A stretch of 47,067 bases of DNA from Paenibacillus cymbidii. GTDB lineage: Bacteria; Bacillota; Bacilli; Paenibacillales; NBRC-103111. The notes below the pieces were generated by a model. That model searched no databases. It had not been told where the DNA came from and saw nothing but the letters and a program-made list of their open reading frames with translations. The stretch lies in assembly GCF_004764705.1 (NCBI RefSeq), contig NZ_SHLX01000055.1, positions 1-47,067 on the forward strand. Reading direction: 5' to 3'. Position 1 is the first letter of the stretch. Every line of letters begins with the position of its first letter. Positions 1 to 9,628 of the stretch are shown here, piece after piece. The translations under genes and the position numbers were made by a program.

Positions 1-21
1 TTTCCGCTATAGTAGTCATCG

Positions 22-76
22 AGTAGGGTTCCTTTCTTGGTGACTTTGACCATCCCGAGAATACCCTACTTTTTTG
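22..76 (+). terminator. Terminator-like hairpin at left edge
   Basis: AGTAGGGT (22-29) pairs with ACCCTACT (63-70), and a run of T residues follows directly. The loop is long but contains a smaller pairing (TGGT with ACCA). The shape suggests an intrinsic terminator for a gene lying left of the window. The long loop lowers confidence. Confidence 0.4.
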
Positions 77-147
77 TTGCCTGGCTAGGCTCCAAATCTT
101 GGTTACACACACTATTGTACGTCATCCTAAATCGGGCTTTTCAGTCG

Positions 148-226
148 AAATAGCCAGTGATTTCACTGGTTATTTCCGATAGAAGGCCCGTTTTTGGTGA
201 AATAGGTAATAAAATAGGGCCTATTT
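148..226. repeat. Half copy of composite hairpin element (A and B hairpins)
   Basis: Two palindromes lie 51-52 bp apart, centre to centre. Hairpin A (148-175) has arms AAATAGCCAGTG and CACTGGTTATTT; hairpin B (200-226) has arms AAATAGG and CCTATTT. The same 28-nt A palindrome occurs unchanged at 17371-17398. The A-B order and spacing match the right half of the complete four-hairpin elements at 17259-17449 and 27117-27307. The left half is missing here: similarity to the 17.3-kb copy resumes near position 80 (GGCTCCAAATC) but is broken by about 37 extra bases. Confidence 0.85.
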
Positions 227-336
227 TTCAGGAGGTTTTATCGGAGCGGCACAAAAAGCAAATTTGTTAGTTGGCGGCGGGGAGAAAGCCGCGTTTTGTG
301 CAACGTGTCTGCTTTTGCGAGGGTTAAACAGAGGCG
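227..336. repeat. Conserved flank repeat, copy 1
   Basis: This stretch is closely similar to 17450-17559. Both contain GCACAAA pairing with TTTGTGC (here 249-256 with 294-301), and GC-rich inner arms that can also pair. The loop differs between copies while both arms are kept, which suggests a conserved nucleic-acid structure rather than a gene. A further exact 21-nt match follows at 472-492 (the same bases recur at 18001-18021), so both copies appear to be bounded by the same sequence. I see no convincing protein in either strand. Confidence 0.7.
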
Positions 337-392
337 TGGTGGCGGGAGCGAAGGGCGGGGGGGGGTATGGAGAAGCGGCAGCGTTCGCCTTT

Positions 393-440
393 GTTTTCCG
401 GATTCCCCCTTGGTCTGTCTATTCAAAGAATCCGGAAAAC
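393..440. repeat. Perfect 13-bp inverted repeat
   Basis: GTTTTCCGGATTC (393-405) and GAATCCGGAAAAC (428-440) are exact reverse complements separated by 22 nt. No T-run follows on the plus strand, so it is not a classical terminator. It sits about 150 bp before the promoter of the 14-gene operon and could be an operator, an attenuator-type structure or a remnant of a mobile repeat. Confidence 0.6.
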
Positions 441-564
441 AAGAAGCGATCGGAATACCACCCCCCGCGCGCAGCGGGAGCCGGTTTCGCCGAGTATTTG
501 TTGGCTGACATCGACTTCGCTTTTTTCGTTGCTCAAAAGACCAGAAATAGTTTGATATCGCATG

Positions 565-591
565 TTGGACGCCCGGGAGGGTTTTTATAAT
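565..591 (+). promoter_or_regulatory. Candidate promoter of the 14-gene operon
   Basis: A perfect -10 box TATAAT lies at 586-591. The best -35 (TTGGAC, 565-570) is only 15 nt away, so the promoter is probably activator-assisted. It gives a leader of roughly 35 nt before the first start codon at 630. The same TATAATGGGAG context recurs before the sensor kinase at 27482. Confidence 0.5.
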
Positions 592-629
592 GGGAGATGC
601 AAGCGAATGATACACGAGGGGGAACAGGC

Positions 630-2255
630 ATGAGTCAATGGAAGGCAAGACGAAGTATGGTGGCGGCAGCAACGGGCATGCTGGCAATCAGTTTACTTGT
701 AAGCGCATGCAGTACCGGCAAAACGGCGGACAGCGGGGGGAAATCGCCATCGCCGGGAGCAGGCGCATCCGCTTCGGCATCGGCGTCGCCGAAAGTGCCG
801 CCGAAAATCAACATGCTCATCTCGCACACGAACCAACCGTACATGATGCAGATCGATGCCAAAAACGACCCCTATATCAAAGAGCTGTCGCGGCTGTCCG
901 GCTACGACCTGAACATCGAGGTGCTCGGCCATGCGGACGATTACCAGAAGCAGCTGACGGTCCGGTTCGCCTCGGGCGACTTGCCCGATCTGATTCGCAC
1001 CAACAGCATCGATTCGCCGGCGCATGCGGGCGCCGTGGACAAGGGCGTCTTCCTCGACCTCGGGCCGCTGATCGACAAGTACGGGCCGAACCTGAAGAAG
1101 AACATCCCGGCGGAAGCATGGAAAAGCCCGAAGGTGACCAAAAACGGCAAAATTTACGCCATTCCCGCCCTGCTTGACGCACCGTCTTCGCGGGTCGTCT
1201 ACATCCGCCAGGATTGGCTCGACAAGCTGAAGATGCCGGTGCCGAAAACGCTGGACGATTATTTGGCCTACTTCGAAGAAGTGAAGAAACAGGACATGAA
1301 CGGCAACGGCGATCCGAACGACGAATCCGGCTTCCTCGTCCGCGAGAACCTTTCCTACAGCGAGCTGTTCTTCAAATCGTTCGGCGTATACCCGGCCGAT
1401 TGGTCGTATGTGAACGGCCAGCTTATTCCGGACATGATCAATCCGAAGATGAAGGACGCGATCAAATTCTGGAAGATGCTGTACGACAAAGGCTATATCA
1501 ACCCGAACCTGTTCACGAACAAAGGGGCGGACTGGGCCAAAGGCATCTACGCCGGGCAGGCGGGCGTTTATTTGGCCGACCTCAACAGCTATCCGAAGCC
1601 GGGGCAATTCGTCAACGAGCCGAACGCCAAAGTGTCAATGATCGAGGCGCCAACGGGACCGAACGGCGACAAAGGGCTGATTTCGCAAACCGACGGCATT
1701 TATTTCACCTGGGTCATCCCGGCCAAGACGAAAAATCCGGAGGAAATCATCAAATTCCTCGATTGGGCATGGTCGGACGAAAAGGCGGACAATTTTTTCG
1801 CATACGGTATCGAAGGGCAGAACTACACGGTAAGCGGCGGCAAGGTGAGCTGGGATCCGAACAATGTCAAAAACAGCGACAAATCGCAATTCCAGGCGTA
1901 TCGCGTCGCATTGAACCCGCGCGGCTCGTCGCAATTCAGCGACAAGGTGCTGGCAGTCATGTCGGATGCGGAGCGGGATATTTACAAGAACGGCGCGGCT
2001 ACCGCAGCCAAAAACAGCTACAAGCCGGGCAACCTGAACATGCCGGCGCTGCAAGCGCTGTCGGGTTCGCCGGAGCTGATTCCCGGCACGGCCGCAGGCT
2101 CGCTCTTCCTCGACATGTTCGCGAAGGTGATTACCGGCAAGGAGCAGCTTGATCCGGCGTTCGACGCGTTCGCGGCCGATTGGAAAAAACGCGGCGGCGA
2201 AGCGGCGATCAAGGAAGCGACCGACTGGTACAAATCGTACAACGGCGTCAAATAA
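630..2255 (+). CDS. Extracellular solute-binding lipoprotein, LplA/YtcQ-like
   Basis: 541-residue substrate-binding lipoprotein of a carbohydrate ABC importer. The N-terminus has a basic start, a hydrophobic core and the lipobox LVSAC, with lipidation expected at Cys27. A Ser/Ala/Pro-rich linker then leads to a two-lobed binding protein (COG1653 type). I chose ATG 630 because GAGGGGG lies just upstream and the signal peptide starts correctly; an ATG at 597 would add 11 residues without a good ribosome site. Its length matches the large LplA/YtcQ class that works with LplB and YtcP permeases, and both follow directly. Ligand unknown; an oligosaccharide or decorated sugar is inferred from family and operon. 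First gene of the 14-gene operon. Confidence 0.93.
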   Translation: MSQWKARRSMVAAATGMLAISLLVSACSTGKTADSGGKSPSPGAGASASASASPKVPPKINMLISHTNQPYMMQIDAKNDPYIKELSRLSGYDLNIEVLGHADDYQKQLTVRFASGDLPDLIRTNSIDSPAHAGAVDKGVFLDLGPLIDKYGPNLKKNIPAEAWKSPKVTKNGKIYAIPALLDAPSSRVVYIRQDWLDKLKMPVPKTLDDYLAYFEEVKKQDMNGNGDPNDESGFLVRENLSYSELFFKSFGVYPADWSYVNGQLIPDMINPKMKDAIKFWKMLYDKGYINPNLFTNKGADWAKGIYAGQAGVYLADLNSYPKPGQFVNEPNAKVSMIEAPTGPNGDKGLISQTDGIYFTWVIPAKTKNPEEIIKFLDWAWSDEKADNFFAYGIEGQNYTVSGGKVSWDPNNVKNSDKSQFQAYRVALNPRGSSQFSDKVLAVMSDAERDIYKNGAATAAKNSYKPGNLNMPALQALSGSPELIPGTAAGSLFLDMFAKVITGKEQLDPAFDAFAADWKKRGGEAAIKEATDWYKSYNGVK

Positions 2256-2300
2256 AGCATGAACGCACGGCAATTCCATCAAGCGGGCGGGGAACGGCGA

Positions 2301-3200
2301 ATGACGAAAAGACGGCTGTCGAAGGATGCGATCATCCTGCTGCTTATTGCCCTGCCGGGGCTGCTGCACTTTGCGGTGTTCAAGTACGTGCCGCTGACCG
2401 GCAATATCATCGCTTTTCAGAACTACAACATCTTTGACGGGATATGGGGCAGCGAGTGGGCGGGGGTGGAGCAGTTCCGCAAAATGTTTCGGTATTCGGA
2501 GTTTTACGACATCCTGCGGAATACGGTGCTGCTCAGCTTGTATTCGATCGTGTTCGGGTTTCCCGCGCCGCTGGCGCTGGCGCTGCTGCTGAACGAGCTG
2601 CGCAGCCTGATCTGGAAACGGTACATGCAGACGCTGCTGTATTTGCCTCATTTTTTATCCTGGGTCATTATCGGCGGCATTTTCATCAACCTGCTTTCGC
2701 AAAAAGGGATGCTGTTCTCGCTGCTCGCGCAGCTGACGGGCAAACCGATGTCGCTGCTGACGGAGCCCGCCTATTTTCGCGGCATTCTCATCTCGATCGG
2801 CATCTGGAAAGAGGTCGGCTGGGGCATGATCATCTACCTGGCCGCCCTCGCCGGCATCAACCCGAATTTGTACGAAGCGGCGATGGTGGACGGCGCGGGC
2901 CGCTGGCGGCGCATGTTCCAAATTACGCTGCCGATGCTCACGCCGGCCATCGTCGTGTTGTTCCTGCTGCGCATCGGCAGCGTGCTGGACAACAACGTCG
3001 AGCAGGTGCTCGTTTTCCTCAATCCGCTCGTACGCGACGTGGGCGAAGTGATCGACACCTACGTCTACCGGGTCGGCCTTCTGGAAGCGCGGTTCAGCTA
3101 TACGACGGCGATCGGCATGTTCAAATCGGCGGTCGGCCTGATTCTCGTCCTGTCGATGAATCAGCTGAGCAAACGGTTGACCGGCGAGAGCATTTATTAG
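2301..3200 (+). CDS. ABC sugar permease, LplB-like
   Basis: Integral membrane permease of about 299 residues with the usual six predicted transmembrane segments. The EAA-loop signature EAAMVDGAGRWRRMF, which contacts the ATPase, is present in the second half. I prefer ATG 2301, preceded by GGCGGGGA, over ATG 2259, which has no ribosome site and would put a polar extension before the first helix. It lies 45 bp after the lipoprotein gene and 33 bp before its partner permease. No ATPase gene occurs in the window, so a shared MsmX-like ATPase elsewhere in the genome is inferred. Confidence 0.93.
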   Translation: MTKRRLSKDAIILLLIALPGLLHFAVFKYVPLTGNIIAFQNYNIFDGIWGSEWAGVEQFRKMFRYSEFYDILRNTVLLSLYSIVFGFPAPLALALLLNELRSLIWKRYMQTLLYLPHFLSWVIIGGIFINLLSQKGMLFSLLAQLTGKPMSLLTEPAYFRGILISIGIWKEVGWGMIIYLAALAGINPNLYEAAMVDGAGRWRRMFQITLPMLTPAIVVLFLLRIGSVLDNNVEQVLVFLNPLVRDVGEVIDTYVYRVGLLEARFSYTTAIGMFKSAVGLILVLSMNQLSKRLTGESIY

Positions 3201-3233
3201 GCAGGCTTATCGGAGGCAAGGAGGGCCAGGCTG

Positions 3234-4106
3234 TTGAACAACTTGCGCGAAAAATGGTTTCAAACCGGTTTGACGGCGGTGCTGCTGGCTGCTTGCCTGA
3301 CCATGATCGCGCCGCTGGTGCATTTGCTGGCGGTGTCGCTCAGCTCCGCTCGTTATGCGGACGCGGGGCTGGTCGGTTTCTGGCCGAAGGAGCCGAGCCT
3401 GAACGTTTACCGGACGATCGTCGGCATGCGAACGCTTTGGCGATCCATGGGCGTGTCGATATACATTACAGTGGCGGGCACGGCGGCGGCGCTGGCGCTC
3501 GCCAGCTCGCTGGCGTTCGCCTTGTCCCGTCCGGCGATGCCGCTCAAGTCGTGGTTTCTCAGAGGCATTATCGTTACGCTGGTGTTTTCGATCCCGCTGA
3601 TTCCCGGCTATTTGGTCATCAAGGCGCTGAGCATGGAAAATACGCTGTGGGCGCTTATCGTTCCGGGCGCGCTCAGCGCGTTTAACGTCATCATTATGCG
3701 CACGTTTTTTCTCGGCATTTCGAGCGAGCTGTTCGACGCCGCCAAGATCGACGGAAGCGGCGAGTTCGGCCTGTATACGAACGTGGTGCTGCGGTTGTCC
3801 GGGCCGGTGCTGGCGACGATCGCCCTGTTTCATGCGGTGGGGCAATGGAACCAATATTTCGCTCCGCTGATCTACATTCGCGACAAAAGCTTGCTGCCGC
3901 TGCAGGTGCTGCTGCGCAACCTGGTCGTCGAATCGGATGTCAATTCGATGATGCAGAGCGGTCAAATCCAGATGAGTCTCGCCGCCACGCCGGAGATGAT
4001 GAAGGCGGGCATCGTCATTTTCGCCACGGTGCCGATTCTGATCGTATACCCGTTTCTGCAAAAATATTTCGTCAAAGGCGCGATGCTCGGCTCGCTGAAG
4101 GAGTAG
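3234..4106 (+). CDS. ABC sugar permease, YtcP-like
   Basis: Second permease (290 residues) of the first importer, of the MalG/YtcP type. The EAA-type loop reads DAAKIDGSGEFGLY, and the C-terminus ends in MLGSLKE, a typical YtcP-family ending. The start is a TTG at 3234, with AAGGAGGG eight bases upstream. The stop codon lies inside the ribosome site of the next gene (AAGGAG, 4098-4103), so translation of the two is probably linked. Confidence 0.93.
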   Translation: MNNLREKWFQTGLTAVLLAACLTMIAPLVHLLAVSLSSARYADAGLVGFWPKEPSLNVYRTIVGMRTLWRSMGVSIYITVAGTAAALALASSLAFALSRPAMPLKSWFLRGIIVTLVFSIPLIPGYLVIKALSMENTLWALIVPGALSAFNVIIMRTFFLGISSELFDAAKIDGSGEFGLYTNVVLRLSGPVLATIALFHAVGQWNQYFAPLIYIRDKSLLPLQVLLRNLVVESDVNSMMQSGQIQMSLAATPEMMKAGIVIFATVPILIVYPFLQKYFVKGAMLGSLKE

Positions 4107-4113
4107 ATAGCAG

Positions 4114-5466
4114 ATGAAATTCAGTATGTCCACCGCGAACATTACACCGGACGAACCGGTGTTCATGAACGGCTTCGGGGCGAGGACGCATGCCAGCGTT
4201 GGCGTGCTGGATCCGCTCTATATGAAGGCGGCGCTCATGGTTGCAGGCGAAGCGCTGCTGCTCGTCACGATCGACGCGCTTGGCTCCGATCGCAGCTTTA
4301 CCGTGGGCATCAAGGATGCGCTGCAAGCGCGGTTCGGATTGACGCACGCCCAGGTGATGATCAACTTCTCCCACACGCACCATTCCGTTTTCCTGACGGG
4401 AACGGACGTTTCGCTGCGCCGGGGCGGCTACAGCATGGGGCAATCGGGATGGATGGACGACGAACGGGCCATCGATTATACGCGCGACGAGGCCTATTTC
4501 GTATTCGTGCGCGACCAATTGCTGCGGATGGTCGAGACGTGCTTCGCCGGACTGGAGGAAGGCGAGCTGCAGGTCGGGCGTTCGTCCTCCGATTTTGCCG
4601 TCAGCCGCAGAAGGCCGGTCGGCGGCGGGCGGGTGGCGTGGCAACCTTATCCGGAAGCGGAGATCGACCGCGACCTGTTCGTGCTGCGCCTGATCGACCG
4701 CGCCGGCAATACGAAAGGGATTTTGTTCAACTACGGCTGCCACACGACGGCCATGGGGGCGAGCAACTATTTGTTGTCGGGCGACTTTGCCGGATTTGCC
4801 GCCGCCAGGCTGGAGCAGGCTTGTCCCGGGGCAACCGCGATGTACCTGCAGGGCTGCGCCGGCGAATTGAAGCCGCTGCACAGCGCGGAGAAGGACCGGT
4901 TCGTCCCGTGCGACCCGGAGCAGACGAAAAGGGCTGGCGAGTATTTGGCGGACGACGTGCTGACGCTGCTGCGGCAAGGCTTGTTCGCCCCCGCCCTTGG
5001 CAAGTTTCAATCGCAGCTGCACGATCCGTTCCTGTATACGGAACGGACGCCGGCAGCCGTATACGAACGGTTGGCCGCCAATCCGGAGCTGGGAGCGTTC
5101 CACCGCGCAGCGGCAAGGCGGTTGCTGCAGTCGATTGCGAACGGCACCGCCCGGGAACGGCTTCCTTACTATATCGGGGTGTGGCGGCTTGGCGAGGAAA
5201 CGACGATCGTCGCGCTGGAAGGCGAAGTATCTACGCAGTATTCGCTGCTGATCAAACGGTTGTTCGGCAACGGTCGTTTGATTGTGCTCGGCTATACGAA
5301 CGGCGTGTTCTGCTACGTGCCAACGCGAAGCATACTCGAAGAGGGCGGTTATGAAGCGGAAAGCAACTATTTCTTCGATTTGCGCGGTCCGTTCGTGCCG
5401 GAGATCGAAGACATCATCACGGGTCGGCTGGCCCAGGCGCTGTTGCTGCCGCCGGAAGGGGTGTAG
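4114..5466 (+). CDS. Neutral/alkaline ceramidase N-terminal-fold protein
   Basis: 450-residue protein resembling the N-terminal domain of neutral/alkaline non-lysosomal ceramidases (Ceramidase_alk). Visible metal-site-like motifs are SHTHH (residues 86-90), GCH (208-210), GDFAG (223-227) and QGCAGELKP (246-254). True ceramidases are usually longer, with a C-terminal domain; this protein has only the catalytic-like part and no signal peptide. It sits between importer genes and a cytoplasmic toroid protein, so a ceramide substrate is doubtful. An amide or ester hydrolase acting on an imported sugar conjugate is more plausible, but that is inference. A distant paralogue lies at 40889-42340, also directly after importer permeases. 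Confidence 0.75.
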   Translation: MKFSMSTANITPDEPVFMNGFGARTHASVGVLDPLYMKAALMVAGEALLLVTIDALGSDRSFTVGIKDALQARFGLTHAQVMINFSHTHHSVFLTGTDVSLRRGGYSMGQSGWMDDERAIDYTRDEAYFVFVRDQLLRMVETCFAGLEEGELQVGRSSSDFAVSRRRPVGGGRVAWQPYPEAEIDRDLFVLRLIDRAGNTKGILFNYGCHTTAMGASNYLLSGDFAGFAAARLEQACPGATAMYLQGCAGELKPLHSAEKDRFVPCDPEQTKRAGEYLADDVLTLLRQGLFAPALGKFQSQLHDPFLYTERTPAAVYERLAANPELGAFHRAAARRLLQSIANGTARERLPYYIGVWRLGEETTIVALEGEVSTQYSLLIKRLFGNGRLIVLGYTNGVFCYVPTRSILEEGGYEAESNYFFDLRGPFVPEIEDIITGRLAQALLLPPEGV

Positions 5467-5469
5467 GCG

Positions 5470-7962
5470 ATGCATTCGTCTAACGGAAAACGGGACCATT
5501 GGCGCACGGTGCCGCCCATAGCATGGGAGAACGCGCGGGACAACGAACCGTCGCGGGCAATTGCCCGCGTGCTGGGCAAGTGGGTTGCATTCATCGACCG
5601 GCACTTTCGCGTCTGGGACGGCCGGCCGAACGCCGGTTATTTTCTCGACGGCGCGTATTGGTACGGCATGGAAACGTCGCTGCCAATGTACACGTATACG
5701 GCGCTTGCGGCGTTCGGCGACTATGACGAATCGGTCAGCGGCATTAAGCGCGATGTGCTGAGGGAACGGGCGATCATGGCGCTTCGTTATTTGTGCTTCA
5801 CCCATGATACCGGCCCCGACGATTGCGTCAGGCCGATCGGCAAAAACAAATTCAACAGCGGCAACAAATGGGGCGGCCGCAACGACCGGTATTTTCAGGC
5901 GACGCAGACGGGGAATACCGTTTCGATGATCGCGTTTACGGCGTGGGCGTTCTGGAACGAGCTGGACGAAGAAACGCGAACGATGGCGGCTGCGGTGCTC
6001 GTCTCCTATGCCGACCGCTGGTCGAAGGTCGAGCCCCGGGACGGTTCATTCTTCGATACGCAAAGCGAAGAAAACGCCTGGACCGCCACCGGCATTCTCG
6101 GCGCGGCGACCTTGTTCCCGCAGCATCCGGAGCGGGCCGTCTGGCTGGAAGCTTATCTGAAATGGAACTTCAATTCGGCTACCGTGCCGAAAGATCGCTT
6201 CAACCGGGACGAATACCGCGGGGCGCCGCTGCGGGACAAGTGGATCCGGACGTCGACGCTGTTTCCCGACTATACGACGGAAAACCACGGCATGGTTCAT
6301 CCGAATTATGTCGCTTCGGCGATTTCGTTCCGTTCGATTGCGACGGTGCTCGGCTTCCTGAAGGGGGACGGCATACCCGAAGCCGCCGTGCTGTGGAACA
6401 ACGTCAACGTTTACGAACATACGATCAAACGCTGGACGCAGTTTGACGGTCTGCCGATTCCGGTCCAGTCGCAGGACTGGTGGTACAACCGGCAGCACGA
6501 TGCGATGCTCGTGCACACCTGCATGAACGTCGTGCATGGCGACGCCGATGCGGCGCTGCTGGAGCGCAAGACGATGGAGACGATTGCGGCGCTGCAGGAC
6601 AGCCATTCCACCGGCTGCCTGCTCGAGGAGGACGGCGAACAGTATCCGATTTCGCCGAAAGATTTTCAGACGGCCCGGGACTTCGAAAGCTTGTCCGCCT
6701 ATACGCTTGCGCTCTCCTATATGCTGCATCTGTTCGGCGGTCCCGGCGTTGCCCCTTCGGACGAACGCGAAATGAGCGAACGTCTTGCGCAAACGTACCA
6801 TTATCCGTACGGTGCGACGGTAATCGGCCGGACCCCGGCCAGCTTCTCCTCGTTCAGCTGGCGCAACCGCGTCATGGCGACAACGCTGCCGGCCAAGGGA
6901 CTGTGGACGATTACCCCGATTGAGAACAGTTATATCGGCAAAGTAGTATTCGCGGACGACGCACCCGGCGAACCGATTACGCCTGCCGTCGGCGGGATCG
7001 TCACCGAAACGGAGCGGCATCATATCGAGCCGTGGGAGCATGGTTTCGGCGCCGTCTTTTCCGTTCTGCACGGCAACGGTCGCATCCGGCAGCGGGCGGC
7101 ATTCGTCGCGCTGCCGGACGGCAGCAGCGTATATGCCGAACAATTCGCCATCCTGGCGCCGTGCCGCGTGGCGGCGATGCACACCGGGCTGATCGGCGTG
7201 CGCAACGAACGATATGCGGGCATGCCGCATCTGGCGCCGGGAAGGAGAACCGTTTACGTCGGCGGCGCCTTCGAGCGGTTCCGCGGTTTCTTCGGCCGGG
7301 AAGACGATGCGTACCGGTTGTTTCCGCCGGCTCCGTTCGTCAACGTCGACGACGAAATCGGTTACGTGCTGTTCGGCACGAACGGGGTGCGCTACCTGAA
7401 CCGGCATCAGTATCCGAAATGGAAGGCGGTCGAAGATTGCCTCGTGCTGAACGACAGGGCGGGGGGCGTTTTCGCCGGAGGGGAAACGCTGCCGCCGTTC
7501 GTGGCCGTCACGCTGCCGAACCGGACGGCGGCGGAAACGAAGGAAGTGCTTGCCCGCTATACGTTGCTGGAAAGCGCCGCCTCCGGCACGATGGCGCTGG
7601 AAGCGGCCGGCCGGCTCGTCTTCGTCAATCTGCTGCCGGAGCGGACGCTTGTCGCCGGCTCGCGCAAGCTGGGAGCGGCGCCGGTACGGATTTACGACGG
7701 GGTGACGCGAATCGGCGGCGGTGCATACGGCTGGTCGCAGGAAACGCCGGCGCTTCGCGCGGGCATGCTGGAGGGCGATTGTACGCTGGCCTCGGATAGG
7801 CTTGGTTCGGCGGAGCTGGACATCCTACGTTCGGCGGGGCGCATCGCCATCGTCAATCGCAGCGGCGGCACTCCGTTTGCCGGCGTGCTGGAGCTGCCCG
7901 GCAGGCGGATTGCCTTGCATGTGCCGCCCGGCGGCGGCGTGACGACGAGTATCGCGGAATAA
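5470..7962 (+). CDS. Large alpha/alpha-toroid plus beta-sandwich protein, unknown function
   Basis: 830-residue protein without signal peptide or membrane segment. The first 450 residues or so are rich in Trp/Tyr/His-containing helical repeats of the kind seen in alpha/alpha-toroid glycan enzymes (for example YWYGMETSLP, TENHGMVHPNY, QDWWYNRQHDAM). The last 350 or so look beta-rich, starting near SFSSFSWRNRVMATTLP. This two-part layout resembles heparinase II/III-type lyases and some glycoside hydrolases, but I cannot assign a family or catalytic residues. It starts 3 bp after the ceramidase-fold gene, with GGAAGGGG as ribosome site. Probable role: intracellular breakdown of the imported glycan. 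Confidence 0.7.
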   Translation: MHSSNGKRDHWRTVPPIAWENARDNEPSRAIARVLGKWVAFIDRHFRVWDGRPNAGYFLDGAYWYGMETSLPMYTYTALAAFGDYDESVSGIKRDVLRERAIMALRYLCFTHDTGPDDCVRPIGKNKFNSGNKWGGRNDRYFQATQTGNTVSMIAFTAWAFWNELDEETRTMAAAVLVSYADRWSKVEPRDGSFFDTQSEENAWTATGILGAATLFPQHPERAVWLEAYLKWNFNSATVPKDRFNRDEYRGAPLRDKWIRTSTLFPDYTTENHGMVHPNYVASAISFRSIATVLGFLKGDGIPEAAVLWNNVNVYEHTIKRWTQFDGLPIPVQSQDWWYNRQHDAMLVHTCMNVVHGDADAALLERKTMETIAALQDSHSTGCLLEEDGEQYPISPKDFQTARDFESLSAYTLALSYMLHLFGGPGVAPSDEREMSERLAQTYHYPYGATVIGRTPASFSSFSWRNRVMATTLPAKGLWTITPIENSYIGKVVFADDAPGEPITPAVGGIVTETERHHIEPWEHGFGAVFSVLHGNGRIRQRAAFVALPDGSSVYAEQFAILAPCRVAAMHTGLIGVRNERYAGMPHLAPGRRTVYVGGAFERFRGFFGREDDAYRLFPPAPFVNVDDEIGYVLFGTNGVRYLNRHQYPKWKAVEDCLVLNDRAGGVFAGGETLPPFVAVTLPNRTAAETKEVLARYTLLESAASGTMALEAAGRLVFVNLLPERTLVAGSRKLGAAPVRIYDGVTRIGGGAYGWSQETPALRAGMLEGDCTLASDRLGSAELDILRSAGRIAIVNRSGGTPFAGVLELPGRRIALHVPPGGGVTTSIAE

Positions 7963-8036
7963 TGGCGTCGTGGGGCGTTCTCGCGATCGGGCGGGACGAG
8001 TAAACAGCAACTACATGGAGACGGGAGCGGAACAGG

Positions 8037-8792
<756 letters not shown>

Positions 8793-8845
8793 GACACGTG
8801 GACCGCATACGCAAGCTAACATCTGGATGACAGGAGGAACGGCGG

Positions 8846-9628
8846 ATGAGCATCACGTTTCAGGATATCGAGCAGTATCGCCGGGACGGCTATTTGCTGG
8901 TGGACGATGTATTCGCTCCGGAGGAAGTGGAAGCGATGCTGAATGAAGTGCACGGGGGCAAACGATTGTCCGAAAGCGAGCTCAATACGAGCGATACGCA
9001 AGGAAACAAAGTCAAGCTGGCTTATTGGGAGCAGCTCATCGGCGACATCTGGTCGGCGGCCAGCACGGACGCCCGCATCGCCTTGAGGGTGCGGCTGCTG
9101 CTCGGCGAAGAAGCAAGCTTCTTCCACGGCAAGGTGATGCTGAAGGAAGCGCGCACGGGCGGCGCCTGGGAGTGGCATCAGGATTACGGCTATTGGTACA
9201 ATCAGGGCTTCCTGTATCCGGGCATGATCAGCGCGTTTGTTGCGCTCGATGCGGCGACGGTGGAGAACGGCTGTTTGCGGGTGCTGAAGGGATCGCACAA
9301 GCTCGGCCGCCTCGATCACGGCAATGTGGGCGGGCAGACCGGCGCGGACCCGGCGCGAATGAAGGAACTGGAAGGGATGTACGAAACGGTGCACGTGACG
9401 ATGTCTCCCGGCTCGGTGCTGTTCTTCGACGCCAATCTGCTGCACTGTTCCGCCGCCAACGCTTCGGATCGCCATCGCCGCTCGTTTATTATGTGTTATT
9501 CCGCCTGGAGCAATCCGCAATTAACCCGGAACGGCATCGTGCGGCGAGACGCGTGCCCGATTGTCGACCGCGCCACGATCTTGCCTGGAGCGACCGCGCG
9601 ACAGCCGGAGGCGGACGTACGGCAATGA
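8846..9628 (+). CDS. PhyH-family Fe(II)/2-oxoglutarate dioxygenase, copy 2
   Basis: 260-residue paralogue of the preceding enzyme. The iron ligands are His111 and Asp113 in WEWHQDYGYW, with a distal His near 200 in LLHCSAAN. AGGAGG lies at good distance before ATG 8846. The two copies differ most near residues 30-65 and in the C-terminal 30 residues. They may act on successive positions of one substrate or form a heteromer; this is inference. Its stop overlaps the next start codon as ATGA (9625-9628), indicating translational coupling with the M81 gene. Confidence 0.88.
   Translation: MSITFQDIEQYRRDGYLLVDDVFAPEEVEAMLNEVHGGKRLSESELNTSDTQGNKVKLAYWEQLIGDIWSAASTDARIALRVRLLLGEEASFFHGKVMLKEARTGGAWEWHQDYGYWYNQGFLYPGMISAFVALDAATVENGCLRVLKGSHKLGRLDHGNVGGQTGADPARMKELEGMYETVHVTMSPGSVLFFDANLLHCSAANASDRHRRSFIMCYSAWSNPQLTRNGIVRRDACPIVDRATILPGATARQPEADVRQ

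Noticed and set aside
238..687. Possible small gene on the minus strand in the leader
   Set aside because: It overlaps the repeat flank, the promoter and the lipoprotein start, has no ribosome site, and its repeated stretch (ADTLHK) recurs at 17.5 kb because the DNA repeat recurs, not because a protein is conserved.
4072..5805. A 577-codon open frame on the minus strand
   Set aside because: Antisense to the ceramidase-fold gene and the next gene, no recognisable domain.
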